Numbered from the stretch's first letter, positions 1 through 6,644 are shown. The stretch: DNA of 7,163 nucleotides from an uncultured Eubacteriales bacterium (GCA_910585135.1 CAJUEB010000117.1:1-7163); one strand, 5' to 3'. The notes: a model not told the origin generated them from the letters alone. Program-made: numbers and translations.

Positions 1-348
1 GCCGCTGCATCCCTTTCGCACCATGAGACTATAACCCTTGATCGTTCCAAAGCATTTTGTTTTAACCGCTCCGTCAAAAGATACCTGCTCCTGTGCCGAA
101 AGCCGTGTCGTCCGCTGATCGCCAAAAGCCAGTACCGCTTCCCCCTCTAATGCCAGAAGTACCCGGTCATAATCGGAAAGCTTCGTGAAGGAGGCCTCTT
201 CCGCCAGAACCTGCACAGCGCTGAGCCGCCAGATAAAATCCCGCTCCAAATACTGCGCGGTTTGTGGGAAGATCACAAATTCCGTCTCCGTTCCTCCTGA
301 CCATCTGCCCGTATGAAAATTCTCCGCTCCGTAGATCCATTTTTCCAT
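1..348 (-). CDS. HutD/Ves family protein, N-terminal part (runs off left edge)
   Basis: This is an open frame of 116 codons that starts at an ATG on the minus strand (346-348) and is still open at base 1, so the C-terminal portion is missing; HutD proteins are usually near 190 residues. The translation shows the family pattern: W16-S-G-G-T-E-T-E followed by a strand ending in F-P, the segment E35-R-D-F-I-W-R-L-S, then Y60-D-R-V-L-L-A-L-E-G-E, F91-D-G and L108-M-V-R-K-G. HutD and Ves are small cytoplasmic cupin-fold proteins. HutD is linked to histidine utilisation in Pseudomonas, where it is thought to bind a pathway intermediate such as formylglutamate; no enzymatic activity is established. 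An in-frame TGA two codons upstream makes this ATG the first possible start. The Shine-Dalgarno (AAGGA) is weak and about 12 bases away. It begins 30 bp after the YitT-family gene and is probably the last visible gene of that operon. The family call is fairly sure; the role here is unknown. Confidence 0.78.
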   Translation of the reverse strand, partial: MEKWIYGAENFHTGRWSGGTETEFVIFPQTAQYLERDFIWRLSAVQVLAEEASFTKLSDYDRVLLALEGEAVLAFGDQRTTRLSAQEQVSFDGAVKTKCFGTIKGYSLMVRKGCSG

Positions 349-378
349 CGATCAGCCATTTCCTTTTCTGCTTGCGCC

Positions 379-1287
379 TTACTCATTATCAAAATGGGAA
401 AAACCTCTTCCCAGTCCCCAGACGGCCTCCACCTTCGTCACCGTCACGAAAGCATGCGGGTCGATCTGCGAAATTCGCTTTCTCGTCTGTACACTTTCCC
501 GTGGAGAACATAAAAGCGTAATCTGCCGCAGGCTTCTTCCCGTATATTCTCCTCTGATTTCCACGCTGGATGCGCCCCGGTTCAGCTCTTTGATGATATA
601 CGCGCTGATCGCATCGCACTGGTCGGTGATAACGGAAAGCTGCACGATTTTGCCTTCAAAGCCATACATGATCATTTCGGACGTCTTCGTGATGATTACC
701 TGCGTAATCAATGCATACAGCGCGATATTCCTTCCATAGATGAGCGCCGATGCGATGATAACGATCCCATCGATGCAAAGCAATATCTTGCTGAGTCCTG
801 CCTGCGGCATCAGCCGTTTCCTGATGATCTTCGCCACCGCATCACTTCCGGCCGAAGCATATCCCCGCCAAAATACCAGCCCGACGTAGATTCCCATAAA
901 TACGCCGCAGAACACCGCTGCCAGCAGGACATCCTTTGTTTCCAAAAGCTGGATATCCAAACGTTCAAACAAAAACAGCACGGCAGGGTACATGATGGAC
1001 AGCAGCAAGATCTTCTTCAATTCCTTCAAGCCCATGAACACCAGCACCAAAATGATCACGATAATGGACACGCCGTAATACAATACCGAAAAATCCACAT
1101 CGACGAAGCTTTGCATGATACGGGCGATGCCCGTAACCCCGCCTGAGGTCAGTCCGTTTGGGATCATCACGCCGACAGTGGCAAAAGCGCTGACGCTGCA
1201 AGCGACCAGCAGAATCACAAAATCAAGCAAACAATTTTTTAGCCGTTCCCGCCGTTCACTCCGATCCAGCTTCTTTCTTTCCTTCAT
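379..1287 (-). CDS. YitT family membrane protein (DUF161 plus C-terminal DUF2179)
   Basis: The 302-residue protein has a basic N-terminus (residues 1-18) and then roughly five to six hydrophobic segments between about residues 20 and 205. A soluble C-terminal domain follows at about 213-295. The loop P43-N-G-L-T-S-G-G-V-T-G-I-A after the first helix, and its echo R141-G-Y-A-S-A-G-S-D-A-V, are the two internal-repeat signatures of YitT proteins. The tail, with I275-D-P-H-A-F-V-T-V-T and V289-W-G-L-G-R-G-F, is the DUF2179 pattern. Length and architecture are normal for the family. It should sit in the cytoplasmic membrane with the DUF2179 domain inside. The function of the family is not firmly established, and transport or small-ligand roles are only suggestions. 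The start is supported by a GGAG at 1295-1298 with 7-base spacing; an ATG four bases earlier is out of frame and soon stops. It lies 36 bp after the methyltransferase gene with no terminator between, so co-transcription is likely. Confidence 0.9.
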   Translation of the reverse strand: MKERKKLDRSERRERLKNCLLDFVILLVACSVSAFATVGVMIPNGLTSGGVTGIARIMQSFVDVDFSVLYYGVSIIVIILVLVFMGLKELKKILLLSIMYPAVLFLFERLDIQLLETKDVLLAAVFCGVFMGIYVGLVFWRGYASAGSDAVAKIIRKRLMPQAGLSKILLCIDGIVIIASALIYGRNIALYALITQVIITKTSEMIMYGFEGKIVQLSVITDQCDAISAYIIKELNRGASSVEIRGEYTGRSLRQITLLCSPRESVQTRKRISQIDPHAFVTVTKVEAVWGLGRGFSHFDNE

Positions 1288-1323
1288 CCATATGCTCCTA
1301 TCAATACGCTCTAAAACACTCCA

Positions 1324-2766
1324 TTACCACTTAAAGACTTGGAAAAAGCGATTTCCAAATACATCATACCCGGCGATGCTGCCTGTATCAGACGCCGGAT
1401 GGCAGACGCAGACATCCTGCCCGCTTCCATCATATGCGCCCTGCCCGTCCGTCATGAGCATTTGCGCCCGATGCACCCCTCCGTCATATGCCGGATCGAC
1501 GCTCCAGCACTTGATAAAGCTCAGGCTGTCCGCCGCCCGGTAGCGCGCAAGCTCCTGCGCGTACTTGTTCAATTCATCCGGAATTTGTGCATCGTATGCC
1601 AAAAGCCTTAGCTCGCCGCCGCTTGCCTCAAACGCAAGCGGTGACTGTAACTGACCGCCCTGCCCTGCCTGCGCCTTTGCTGAAGCAGAAGAATTTCTTG
1701 CTGTTTCCGCCCCTTCCACAGGAACAGAAAAAAACGCTTTCGGCGTTATACGCTGTACATCAAATGACGCCGCTTCTTTCCCCATCCTGCTGACCTGCTC
1801 TGCCACCGCCAGCTTTCCTTCATCGCACATGATCCAATTTCGGTTCATCTTTTCACAGACTGCACCCAGCGTTCCCGAACCGGCAAAAAAATCGGCGCAT
1901 AGATCCCCTTCCCCGCTGCACGAAGCGACGATCCGCTCCAATAGCTTTTCCGGCTTCTGCGTAGCATAGCCGGTACGTTCCCCGGAAGTCCGGCCTACCA
2001 TATCGATATGCCATACATCCTTCATGTTGACCATGGTATACCAGCCCTTTTCATCCTTAAATTCCTCTACGCCCTTGAAGCAATACGGTTTTAGCTCCCG
2101 GTTGTAGGATTTCTCTTTCAGCGGTGTGAAGCGGTACTGCCTGCCCTTGCCGTACACCAGCAGCGTATCGTGTTTTTTCGCAAAACTGCGGTGATTCGTC
2201 CCGCCGGATTTGTACGTCCAGATCACTTCATTGATAAAATTGCCCGCACCGAAGATCTGATCCAGAATCACCTTGATATAATGCGCCACGTGCCAGTCCA
2301 GATGCACCCAGAGGCATCCCGTATCCGCCAGCAGATCCTTCATGGCGAAAAGCCGCGCTGTAAGCATCTCCAGGTAACGCCCCATGTCGCTGCACCAGGT
2401 ATCGTCATACGCGCCCAGCTTCATGAAGGGGGAAACGCCCAGCGTTTCCGATTGCAGGCGCACGGAAGCCTGGTATTTTCCATTGGAAAAAAAAGGCGGG
2501 TCGGCGTATATGAGCTGTAGCTTGCCCGCCATATGCTCCTGTTTGAGCAGATATACCATATATTGCAGGTTATCGCCGCAAGCGATTCGGTTGACGCCCT
2601 CCTGCCCCGCAGCGTTTGCGCAAGAGGCCTTCCCGCCAGCGGCCCGTTTCGCTGTGCCATAGCTTTCCTCGATCGGAAACGAAGTAGCCGTGTCCTCTTT
2701 TACCAGCTTACGATATTGACGCCTGCCTGCTTCAAAAGCCTTAACAATATCGGTCAGTTCCAACAT
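1324..2766 (-). CDS. Site-specific DNA methyltransferase, beta class (N6-adenine or N4-cytosine), no restriction partner in view
   Basis: The 480-residue protein has catalytic motif IV as D89-P-P-F, followed by the region C151-L-W-V-H-L-D-W expected for motifs V/VI. A variable stretch at about 180-265 probably holds target recognition, then comes motif X (T269-Q-K-P-E-K-L-L) and the AdoMet-binding motif I (D292-F-F-A-G-S-G-T). Motif IV preceding motif I is the beta-class permutation. It should transfer methyl from S-adenosylmethionine to adenine N6 or cytosine N4 at an unknown site. Residues beyond about 330 form an extension: a low-complexity Ala/Ser/Gln/Gly linker (about 352-375), then a domain with W421-S-V-D-P-A-Y-D-G and D468-V-F-G-N near the end. 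A second low-complexity Ala-rich stretch lies at 39-57. The start has an AGGAGG at 2775-2780 with 8-base spacing and sits 27 bp after the regulator gene. No endonuclease gene is in the window, so it may be an orphan enzyme. An 8-T tract encodes the residues directly after the catalytic Asp-Pro-Pro. Confidence 0.9.
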   Translation of the reverse strand: MLELTDIVKAFEAGRRQYRKLVKEDTATSFPIEESYGTAKRAAGGKASCANAAGQEGVNRIACGDNLQYMVYLLKQEHMAGKLQLIYADPPFFSNGKYQASVRLQSETLGVSPFMKLGAYDDTWCSDMGRYLEMLTARLFAMKDLLADTGCLWVHLDWHVAHYIKVILDQIFGAGNFINEVIWTYKSGGTNHRSFAKKHDTLLVYGKGRQYRFTPLKEKSYNRELKPYCFKGVEEFKDEKGWYTMVNMKDVWHIDMVGRTSGERTGYATQKPEKLLERIVASCSGEGDLCADFFAGSGTLGAVCEKMNRNWIMCDEGKLAVAEQVSRMGKEAASFDVQRITPKAFFSVPVEGAETARNSSASAKAQAGQGGQLQSPLAFEASGGELRLLAYDAQIPDELNKYAQELARYRAADSLSFIKCWSVDPAYDGGVHRAQMLMTDGQGAYDGSGQDVCVCHPASDTGSIAGYDVFGNRFFQVFKW

Positions 2767-2793
2767 CAGCCCTTCCTCCTGCCCGGATTCCGC

Positions 2794-3666
2794 TTACAAT
2801 AACAAATCGAAAAAATGAATCATATCCTCGCTGTCCTTGAGCTTCTGCGCGATCTCTGTTTCCTTGCTCTTATACAAAGCGATGATCAGCATATTGCACA
2901 GGCTCATGTATGTCACATAAGAATTGATCAGCTCATTCGCCCTGTCAGGCAGGGTCAGCGTAATCGTACAAAGGGAGGATATTTCCAAGGTAATTCCCTG
3001 TGCGATGCAGACGATATGCGCACCTCGGTTCTTTGCCGCCGCAAGCACTGATTTTTCAACTTTCAGAAGGCGCGGCGTAATCAGCAGGATCAGCAAGTCG
3101 TTTTCCTTCACATTGCTGAATTTTCTCGCCGTCGCAAATCCGCCGTCCGTATAGCAAACCGTACGGTATCCCATCACGGTCAAATACCAATTCAGAAAAT
3201 CCGCAATCAGCGAATCAATACCAAAACCAGCTATATGCACGGTTTCCGCCCTGTTGATCTCTTTCACCACAGCGTCGAGCAAAGAGCGATCAAATGTTTC
3301 ATAAAATTCCCTGTGGCACTCCATATCGTTTGCGGCAATCATCTCCATGGCAGACTTGTTTTCATCTTCTGCACGAAAAGAGGCTTGCTGGCGCATCCTC
3401 CGGCTAAACTGCGTATACGGTGCCCAATATTGCCTGTCTTCCATCTTTAACGCAGAACGCATTTCCAAATACCCTTTATACCCCAGCGTCTGCGCAAACC
3501 GGATAATGGTCGCATCGCTCGTATCCAGAACCTGCGCCAGTTCCTGCACCGACATCGCCGGAATCTGCCTGTAATTGTCACAAATGTAATCAGCGATTTT
3601 TTTCTGCGTCTTTGTGAATTGCGTGAAGCCTTCCCTGATCTGTCTCATCACGCTTTTTTCCTTCAT
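2794..3666 (-). CDS. MurR/RpiR family transcriptional regulator (HTH plus SIS domain)
   Basis: The 290-residue protein begins with an RpiR-type helix-turn-helix domain (about 1-77). It includes T18-K-T-Q-K-K-I-A-D-Y-I, M38-S-V-Q-E-L-A and the recognition helix region T49-S-D-A-T-I-I-R-F-A-Q-T-L-G-Y-K-G-Y. A SIS-type sensor domain follows at about 128-265, with the first loop G147-F-G-I-D-S recognisable. The second loop, normally of the S-x-S-G type that holds phosphosugars, reads L195-I-T-P-R-L-L-K-V-E, so the usual serines are absent and the ligand may not be a sugar phosphate. RpiR proteins are cytoplasmic dimers that usually regulate the adjacent catabolic operon. Here the gene is divergent from the deacylase operon, which is the most likely target, with an inverted repeat over that operon's promoter. 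The start has a GGGAGG at 3674-3679 with 7-base spacing. It is the first gene of the minus-strand series. Confidence 0.93.
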   Translation of the reverse strand: MKEKSVMRQIREGFTQFTKTQKKIADYICDNYRQIPAMSVQELAQVLDTSDATIIRFAQTLGYKGYLEMRSALKMEDRQYWAPYTQFSRRMRQQASFRAEDENKSAMEMIAANDMECHREFYETFDRSLLDAVVKEINRAETVHIAGFGIDSLIADFLNWYLTVMGYRTVCYTDGGFATARKFSNVKENDLLILLITPRLLKVEKSVLAAAKNRGAHIVCIAQGITLEISSLCTITLTLPDRANELINSYVTYMSLCNMLIIALYKSKETEIAQKLKDSEDMIHFFDLLL

Positions 3667-3700
3667 CGTGATGCCTCCCTTTTCTGCCTTGCTTGCCTCA

Positions 3701-3729
3701 ATCTTACCACAGAAAGATGAGAAAGGAAA
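3701..3729 (-). promoter_or_regulatory. Possible extended -10 promoter for the RpiR operon
   Basis: Read on the minus strand, TGGTAAGAT (3709-3701) is an extended -10 (TG-N-TAAGAT, four of six matches to TATAAT). The hexamer 17 bases upstream, TTTCCT (3729-3724), is a poor -35. The predicted start near 3694 would give a leader of about 28 bases ahead of the regulator's ATG. This rests on pattern only, and another promoter in the spacer is possible. Confidence 0.35.
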
Positions 3730-3794
3730 GGGAAGAAAAAATGTAGTATTTTTACGCTTTTGCGATAAAATTCTTCAAATTTTTCAACAAATGA

Positions 3795-3823
3795 TTGATT
3801 TTTCTGCATTTATGTTTTATTAT
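3795..3823 (+). promoter_or_regulatory. Predicted sigma-A-type promoter of the deacylase operon
   Basis: TTGATT at 3795-3800 (-35, four of six matches) and TATTAT at 3818-3823 (-10, five of six) are separated by exactly 17 bases, in an A/T-rich stretch. A start near 3830 would leave a leader of about 30 bases before the deacylase ATG, with the ribosome binding site in its middle. It is the best-spaced promoter pair I could find in the divergent spacer. Confidence 0.6.
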
Positions 3824-3831
3824 GTAGAAAA
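3800..3831. promoter_or_regulatory. Candidate operator: inverted repeat over the deacylase promoter
   Basis: The left arm TTTTCTGCAT (3800-3809) and right arm ATGTAGAAAA (3822-3831) are inverted copies with nine of ten positions matching, separated by 12 bases. The arm centres are about 22 bases apart, two helical turns, as suits a dimeric or tetrameric regulator. The repeat runs from the last base of the -35 through the -10 to the predicted start, so a bound protein would block transcription. The divergent RpiR-type regulator is the natural candidate; this assignment is inferred. Confidence 0.5.
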
Positions 3832-3841
3832 TATTGAAAAG

Positions 3842-3849
3842 AAAGGAGG
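3842..3849 (+). promoter_or_regulatory. Ribosome binding site that fixes the deacylase start
   Basis: AAAGGAGG lies ten bases before the ATG at 3860. The same frame is open further left to 3614, but that extension would overlap the 5' end of the regulator on the other strand, precede the promoter, and add sequence with no resemblance to the amidohydrolase family. The downstream ATG is therefore the real start. Confidence 0.85.
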
Positions 3850-3859
3850 AATTGCACAC

Positions 3860-5449
3860 ATGGTTTTTGATCTCATTATCAAAAATGGAAACGTGCTTGA
3901 CGGAACGGGTACAAAAGCTTTTTCCGGGGATATCGCAATCAAAGGAGGACAGATTGCCAAAGTAGCGGACTGCATTGAAGAAGAAACCCCTACCATCATT
4001 GATGCTACCGGAAAAACTGTCTGTCCCGGCTTTATCGATCCCCATGCACACAATGACGGATATATTTTTTTAGACCCTTCCAACATCTACAAACTCGCGC
4101 AAGGTGTCACAACAGAAATATCCGGCAACTGTGGGGAAGGTCTCGCACCTGTTACGGCAACACATTACGATGAAATTTTCGAGTATTACCGCCCTTATTA
4201 CCCAACCGAAGCACTGTGTACTTACACATCAGAAAAAAATTATTTTTCTGATGTAAAAAAGCTTCCTTTGGGAAACAACATCGGTTTCCTCTGTGCACAC
4301 GGTACGCTGCGCATGGCAGTCATGGGGTTTGCTGCCCGAAAGCCCAGCGATGAGGAAATGAACAGGATGAAAACACTCTTAGCAGAATGCATGGAGGCAG
4401 GTGCCCTCGGAATGTCGTCTGGTCTCGTCTATTCCCCTGGCTGCTTTGCGGACACGGAAGAACTGGCTGAACTATGCAAGGTCGTAAAGGAATACGGCGG
4501 CATTTACACCACGCATATCCGAAGCGAAGGCTACCAATTGGCAGAAAGCATCAAGGAAGCCATCGAAATTTCCCGCAGAACGGGAATCCGCACGGTCATC
4601 TCGCATATGAAAGCCCTGGGCAGGAATTACTGGGGCATGACGGAAGAAACGACCCGCCTCGTGGAAGAAGCCCGCACACAAGGACTTGCAGTCTACTGCG
4701 ACCAGTATCCGTACACGACTAGCTGCACGGTTCTCCACTGGGTCATTCCCATCGAGTATACGGAAGGCGGTTTTACACAAATGTGCAAAAAGCTATCCGA
4801 TCCTACGCAGAGGCAGGCGATCAAGGATATGTACCAGAACAAGCATGGCCAATGGGATAACCTGATGGAAAACATCACGCCCGCCGGTATCCATATCCTC
4901 AAAGCAGACAAAACGCCAGACGCTGTCGGAAAGACGCTACTGGAATATGCGCAAAGCATCGGAAACGATCCGTATGATGTGCTATTTGATATTATTGTCG
5001 AAAACAAAGCCGACGCCATTGCCGCTTATGACTGCATGAGCGAAGAGGATATCTGCCGCATCATGAAAAAGGACTACTGTATGGTGGGTAGCGACGGGAT
5101 TGCCGTAAAACCGGAAGAAAAGACGCATCCACGCCTGACCGGCACGTTTCCACGTGTTCTGGAAAAATATGTGCGAAAGGAAAAGGTAATTCCGCTAGAG
5201 TTAGCAATCAAAAAAATGACCTCACTCCCTGCTAAGGTTATGGGACTCAAAAAAAAGGGAACGCTTCAAGAAGGCTTCGACGCGGATATCTGTATCTTTG
5301 ATCCCGATACGATCCGTGAAAAAGGCACACTGATGAACTTTAATGCAAAACCGGAAGGAATCGAATATGTGTTGGTGGGTGGCAAAATCGCCTGCAAGAA
5401 CGGCATCTATACAAATGCCGCTTCCGGGAACATGATTTTAAGAAAATAG
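3860..5449 (+). CDS. N-acyl-D-amino-acid deacylase (D-aminoacylase), amidohydrolase superfamily
   Basis: The 529-residue cytoplasmic enzyme should hydrolyse N-acyl-D-amino acids to a carboxylate and the free D-amino acid. It opens with the small beta domain (D4-L-I-I-K-N-G-N-V-L-D-G-T-G) and then the metal-dependent TIM barrel. The metal ligands are visible: H62-A-H64, C91 in S-G-N-C-G, H219 in T-H-I-R-S-E, H249 in S-H-M-K and D412 in G-S-D-G. The spacings H62 to C91 (29) and H219 to H249 (30) equal those of the Alcaligenes D-aminoacylase as I recall it, in which a cysteine takes the place of the carbamylated lysine. H423-P-R-L-T-G-T-F-P-R-V-L and the C-terminal G472-F-D-A-D-I return segment complete the family pattern. 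No signal peptide is seen. The acyl group and D-amino acid preferred (neutral, glutamate or aspartate) cannot be read from sequence; a related dihydropyrimidinase-like specificity is less likely. It is first in the operon, ahead of a membrane protein. Confidence 0.92.
   Translation: MVFDLIIKNGNVLDGTGTKAFSGDIAIKGGQIAKVADCIEEETPTIIDATGKTVCPGFIDPHAHNDGYIFLDPSNIYKLAQGVTTEISGNCGEGLAPVTATHYDEIFEYYRPYYPTEALCTYTSEKNYFSDVKKLPLGNNIGFLCAHGTLRMAVMGFAARKPSDEEMNRMKTLLAECMEAGALGMSSGLVYSPGCFADTEELAELCKVVKEYGGIYTTHIRSEGYQLAESIKEAIEISRRTGIRTVISHMKALGRNYWGMTEETTRLVEEARTQGLAVYCDQYPYTTSCTVLHWVIPIEYTEGGFTQMCKKLSDPTQRQAIKDMYQNKHGQWDNLMENITPAGIHILKADKTPDAVGKTLLEYAQSIGNDPYDVLFDIIVENKADAIAAYDCMSEEDICRIMKKDYCMVGSDGIAVKPEEKTHPRLTGTFPRVLEKYVRKEKVIPLELAIKKMTSLPAKVMGLKKKGTLQEGFDADICIFDPDTIREKGTLMNFNAKPEGIEYVLVGGKIACKNGIYTNAASGNMILRK
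4226..4254. repeat. Perfect 12-bp inverted repeat inside the deacylase gene
   Basis: ACATCAGAAAAA (4226-4237) and TTTTTCTGATGT (4243-4254) are exact inverse complements around the five bases AATTA. They encode the stretch T-S-E-K-N-Y-F-S-D-V, about residues 123-132. Neither strand has a T-run directly after the stem, so it is not a standard terminator. The 9-mer ATTTTTCTG in it also occurs in the upstream operator candidate (3798-3806). Confidence 0.8.
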
Positions 5450-5453
5450 GAGG
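5448..5453 (+). promoter_or_regulatory. Ribosome binding site of the DUF819 gene, overlapping the upstream stop codon
   Basis: AGGAGG at 5448-5453 shares two bases with the deacylase stop codon TAG (5447-5449) and lies six bases before the ATG at 5460. Ribosomes finishing the deacylase would uncover or feed this site, so translational coupling of the two genes is likely. Confidence 0.85.
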
Positions 5454-5459
5454 TAGACC

Positions 5460-6644
5460 ATGAATTCTCTCATTAATTCCGAAAACACTTTGATGATCTG
5501 GACAGTCCTCATTGCCTATGTGTTCTTCGCCATGTATGCAGAACGCCATTTTCGGTGGGCAAAAGCCGTAGGCGCAGCGCTCATCTGCTTAGTCGGCGGA
5601 ATGCTGCTGTCCTCCATTGGATTAATGCCATCAACATCTTCTGCCTACGATGTGGTCTGGTCGATGATCACGCCGCTGGCGATTCCGCTGGTTCTTTTTG
5701 CCGCCGACCTCAAAAAAATCCTCAAAGAATCCGGGAAAATGCTAGGGATGTTCCTGATTGCATGTTGCGGAACGATGTCCGGGGCATTCCTTGCCTCTGT
5801 CATCTTTCATAGCAAAATCAACGAAATCTGGAAACCGGCGGCTGTTTTTACCGCCTCACAGTCCGGTGGCAGTGCAAATGTCGTCGTCATGGCTGATGTG
5901 TGGGATGTAACCGGTACATTTTTTGACGCGATCTACGTCGCAGACATCCTTACATTCACGTTCACCCTGTTTACGCTGGTCATGCTCCCTTCCATCGCCA
6001 TTTTAAGAAAGCATTATAAATGCATGTATGACACCCCGATCGTAGAATCGGCGATCACCGAAAGCAACAGCTCCGGCGAAGCTTCCATGAGCATCTTTGC
6101 AATCGCAAAAGCACTGGCCGTATCCTTTGCGATTGTAGCAGTGTCAGTTCTCATCGCCGATTGGGTGAATTCCGTTTCCAATGTATTTATCATCCAGCAG
6201 CTATTCGGGCAAAAGTACCTGCTGATCACCCTGTTTACGGTGATTCTGGCAACGGTATTCCCGAAATTCTTCGACAGCATGAAAGGCGCACAGGATCTCG
6301 GCATCTTCATGATGTTCATCTTTTTCGTGGCGATTTCCATCGAAGCAGACTTGAAACAGGTAATTGCGCTTGGACCATGGCTGATTCTCTTTTCCTGCGT
6401 TATCTTCGTGGGCATCATATGCGTCTGCCTGCTCTTCGGCAAGCTCTTCAAATTCAGCATTGAGGAAATTTCCGTTGCTGCCAATGCCGCTCTGGGTGGT
6501 CCTACAACTGCCGCAGCTTCGGCCGCCGCAAGAGGCTACCAAGAGCTGATCACGCCTGCCGTGCTAGTCGGTACGCTCGGCTACATCTTAGGCAATTATT
6601 TCGGCGTATTCGTTGGAAACGCCGTAATGCATTTGTTCGGCTAA
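5460..6644 (+). CDS. DUF819 (YjcL-like) family integral membrane protein, putative transporter
   Basis: The 394-residue protein is hydrophobic throughout, with about ten to twelve candidate membrane segments; clear ones lie near residues 12-27, 37-55, 68-82, 96-115, 157-181, 213-233, 253-268, 280-295, 305-327 and 365-390. A polar, acidic loop lies at about 190-208. Two glycine/alanine-rich motifs sit at matching places in the two halves: T131-A-S-Q-S-G-G-S-A-N-V and A340-N-A-A-L-G-G-P-T-T-A-A-A. The second is followed by P366-A-V-L-V-G-T-L-G-Y-I-L-G-N-Y, a strong DUF819 signature, and suggests an inverted-repeat fold like that of several secondary transporters. The biochemical role of DUF819 is not established. 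The tight coupling to the deacylase suggests uptake of the N-acyl-D-amino acid or export or exchange of a product, which is inference. No N-terminal cleavable signal is evident. The gene ends 90 bp before the stop of the convergent gene, and a terminator follows. Confidence 0.88.
   Translation: MNSLINSENTLMIWTVLIAYVFFAMYAERHFRWAKAVGAALICLVGGMLLSSIGLMPSTSSAYDVVWSMITPLAIPLVLFAADLKKILKESGKMLGMFLIACCGTMSGAFLASVIFHSKINEIWKPAAVFTASQSGGSANVVVMADVWDVTGTFFDAIYVADILTFTFTLFTLVMLPSIAILRKHYKCMYDTPIVESAITESNSSGEASMSIFAIAKALAVSFAIVAVSVLIADWVNSVSNVFIIQQLFGQKYLLITLFTVILATVFPKFFDSMKGAQDLGIFMMFIFFVAISIEADLKQVIALGPWLILFSCVIFVGIICVCLLFGKLFKFSIEEISVAANAALGGPTTAAASAAARGYQELITPAVLVGTLGYILGNYFGVFVGNAVMHLFG

Noticed and set aside
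1115..1793. Plus-strand open frames opposite the YitT-family and methyltransferase genes
   Set aside because: These are antisense shadows of well-supported genes with recognisable motifs, and have low-quality, arginine/proline/cysteine-rich translations without family features.
3614..3859. Longer reading frame of the deacylase starting at 3614
   Set aside because: It would overlap the regulator gene, begin upstream of the predicted promoter, lack a ribosome binding site and add residues unlike the family. The ATG at 3860 has AAAGGAGG at the right distance and begins the family's standard N-terminus.
3667..3859. Riboswitch or attenuator in the divergent spacer
   Set aside because: The predicted leader before the deacylase is only about 30 bases, too short for a riboswitch, and no terminator hairpin with a T-run was found in either direction.
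5249..5256. Eight-A tract in the deacylase gene as a frameshift or phase-variation site
   Set aside because: It encodes a plausible lysine run (L-K-K-K-G) near the C-terminus. No alternative frame product or stimulatory structure is apparent, and such A-runs are common in lysine-rich segments.
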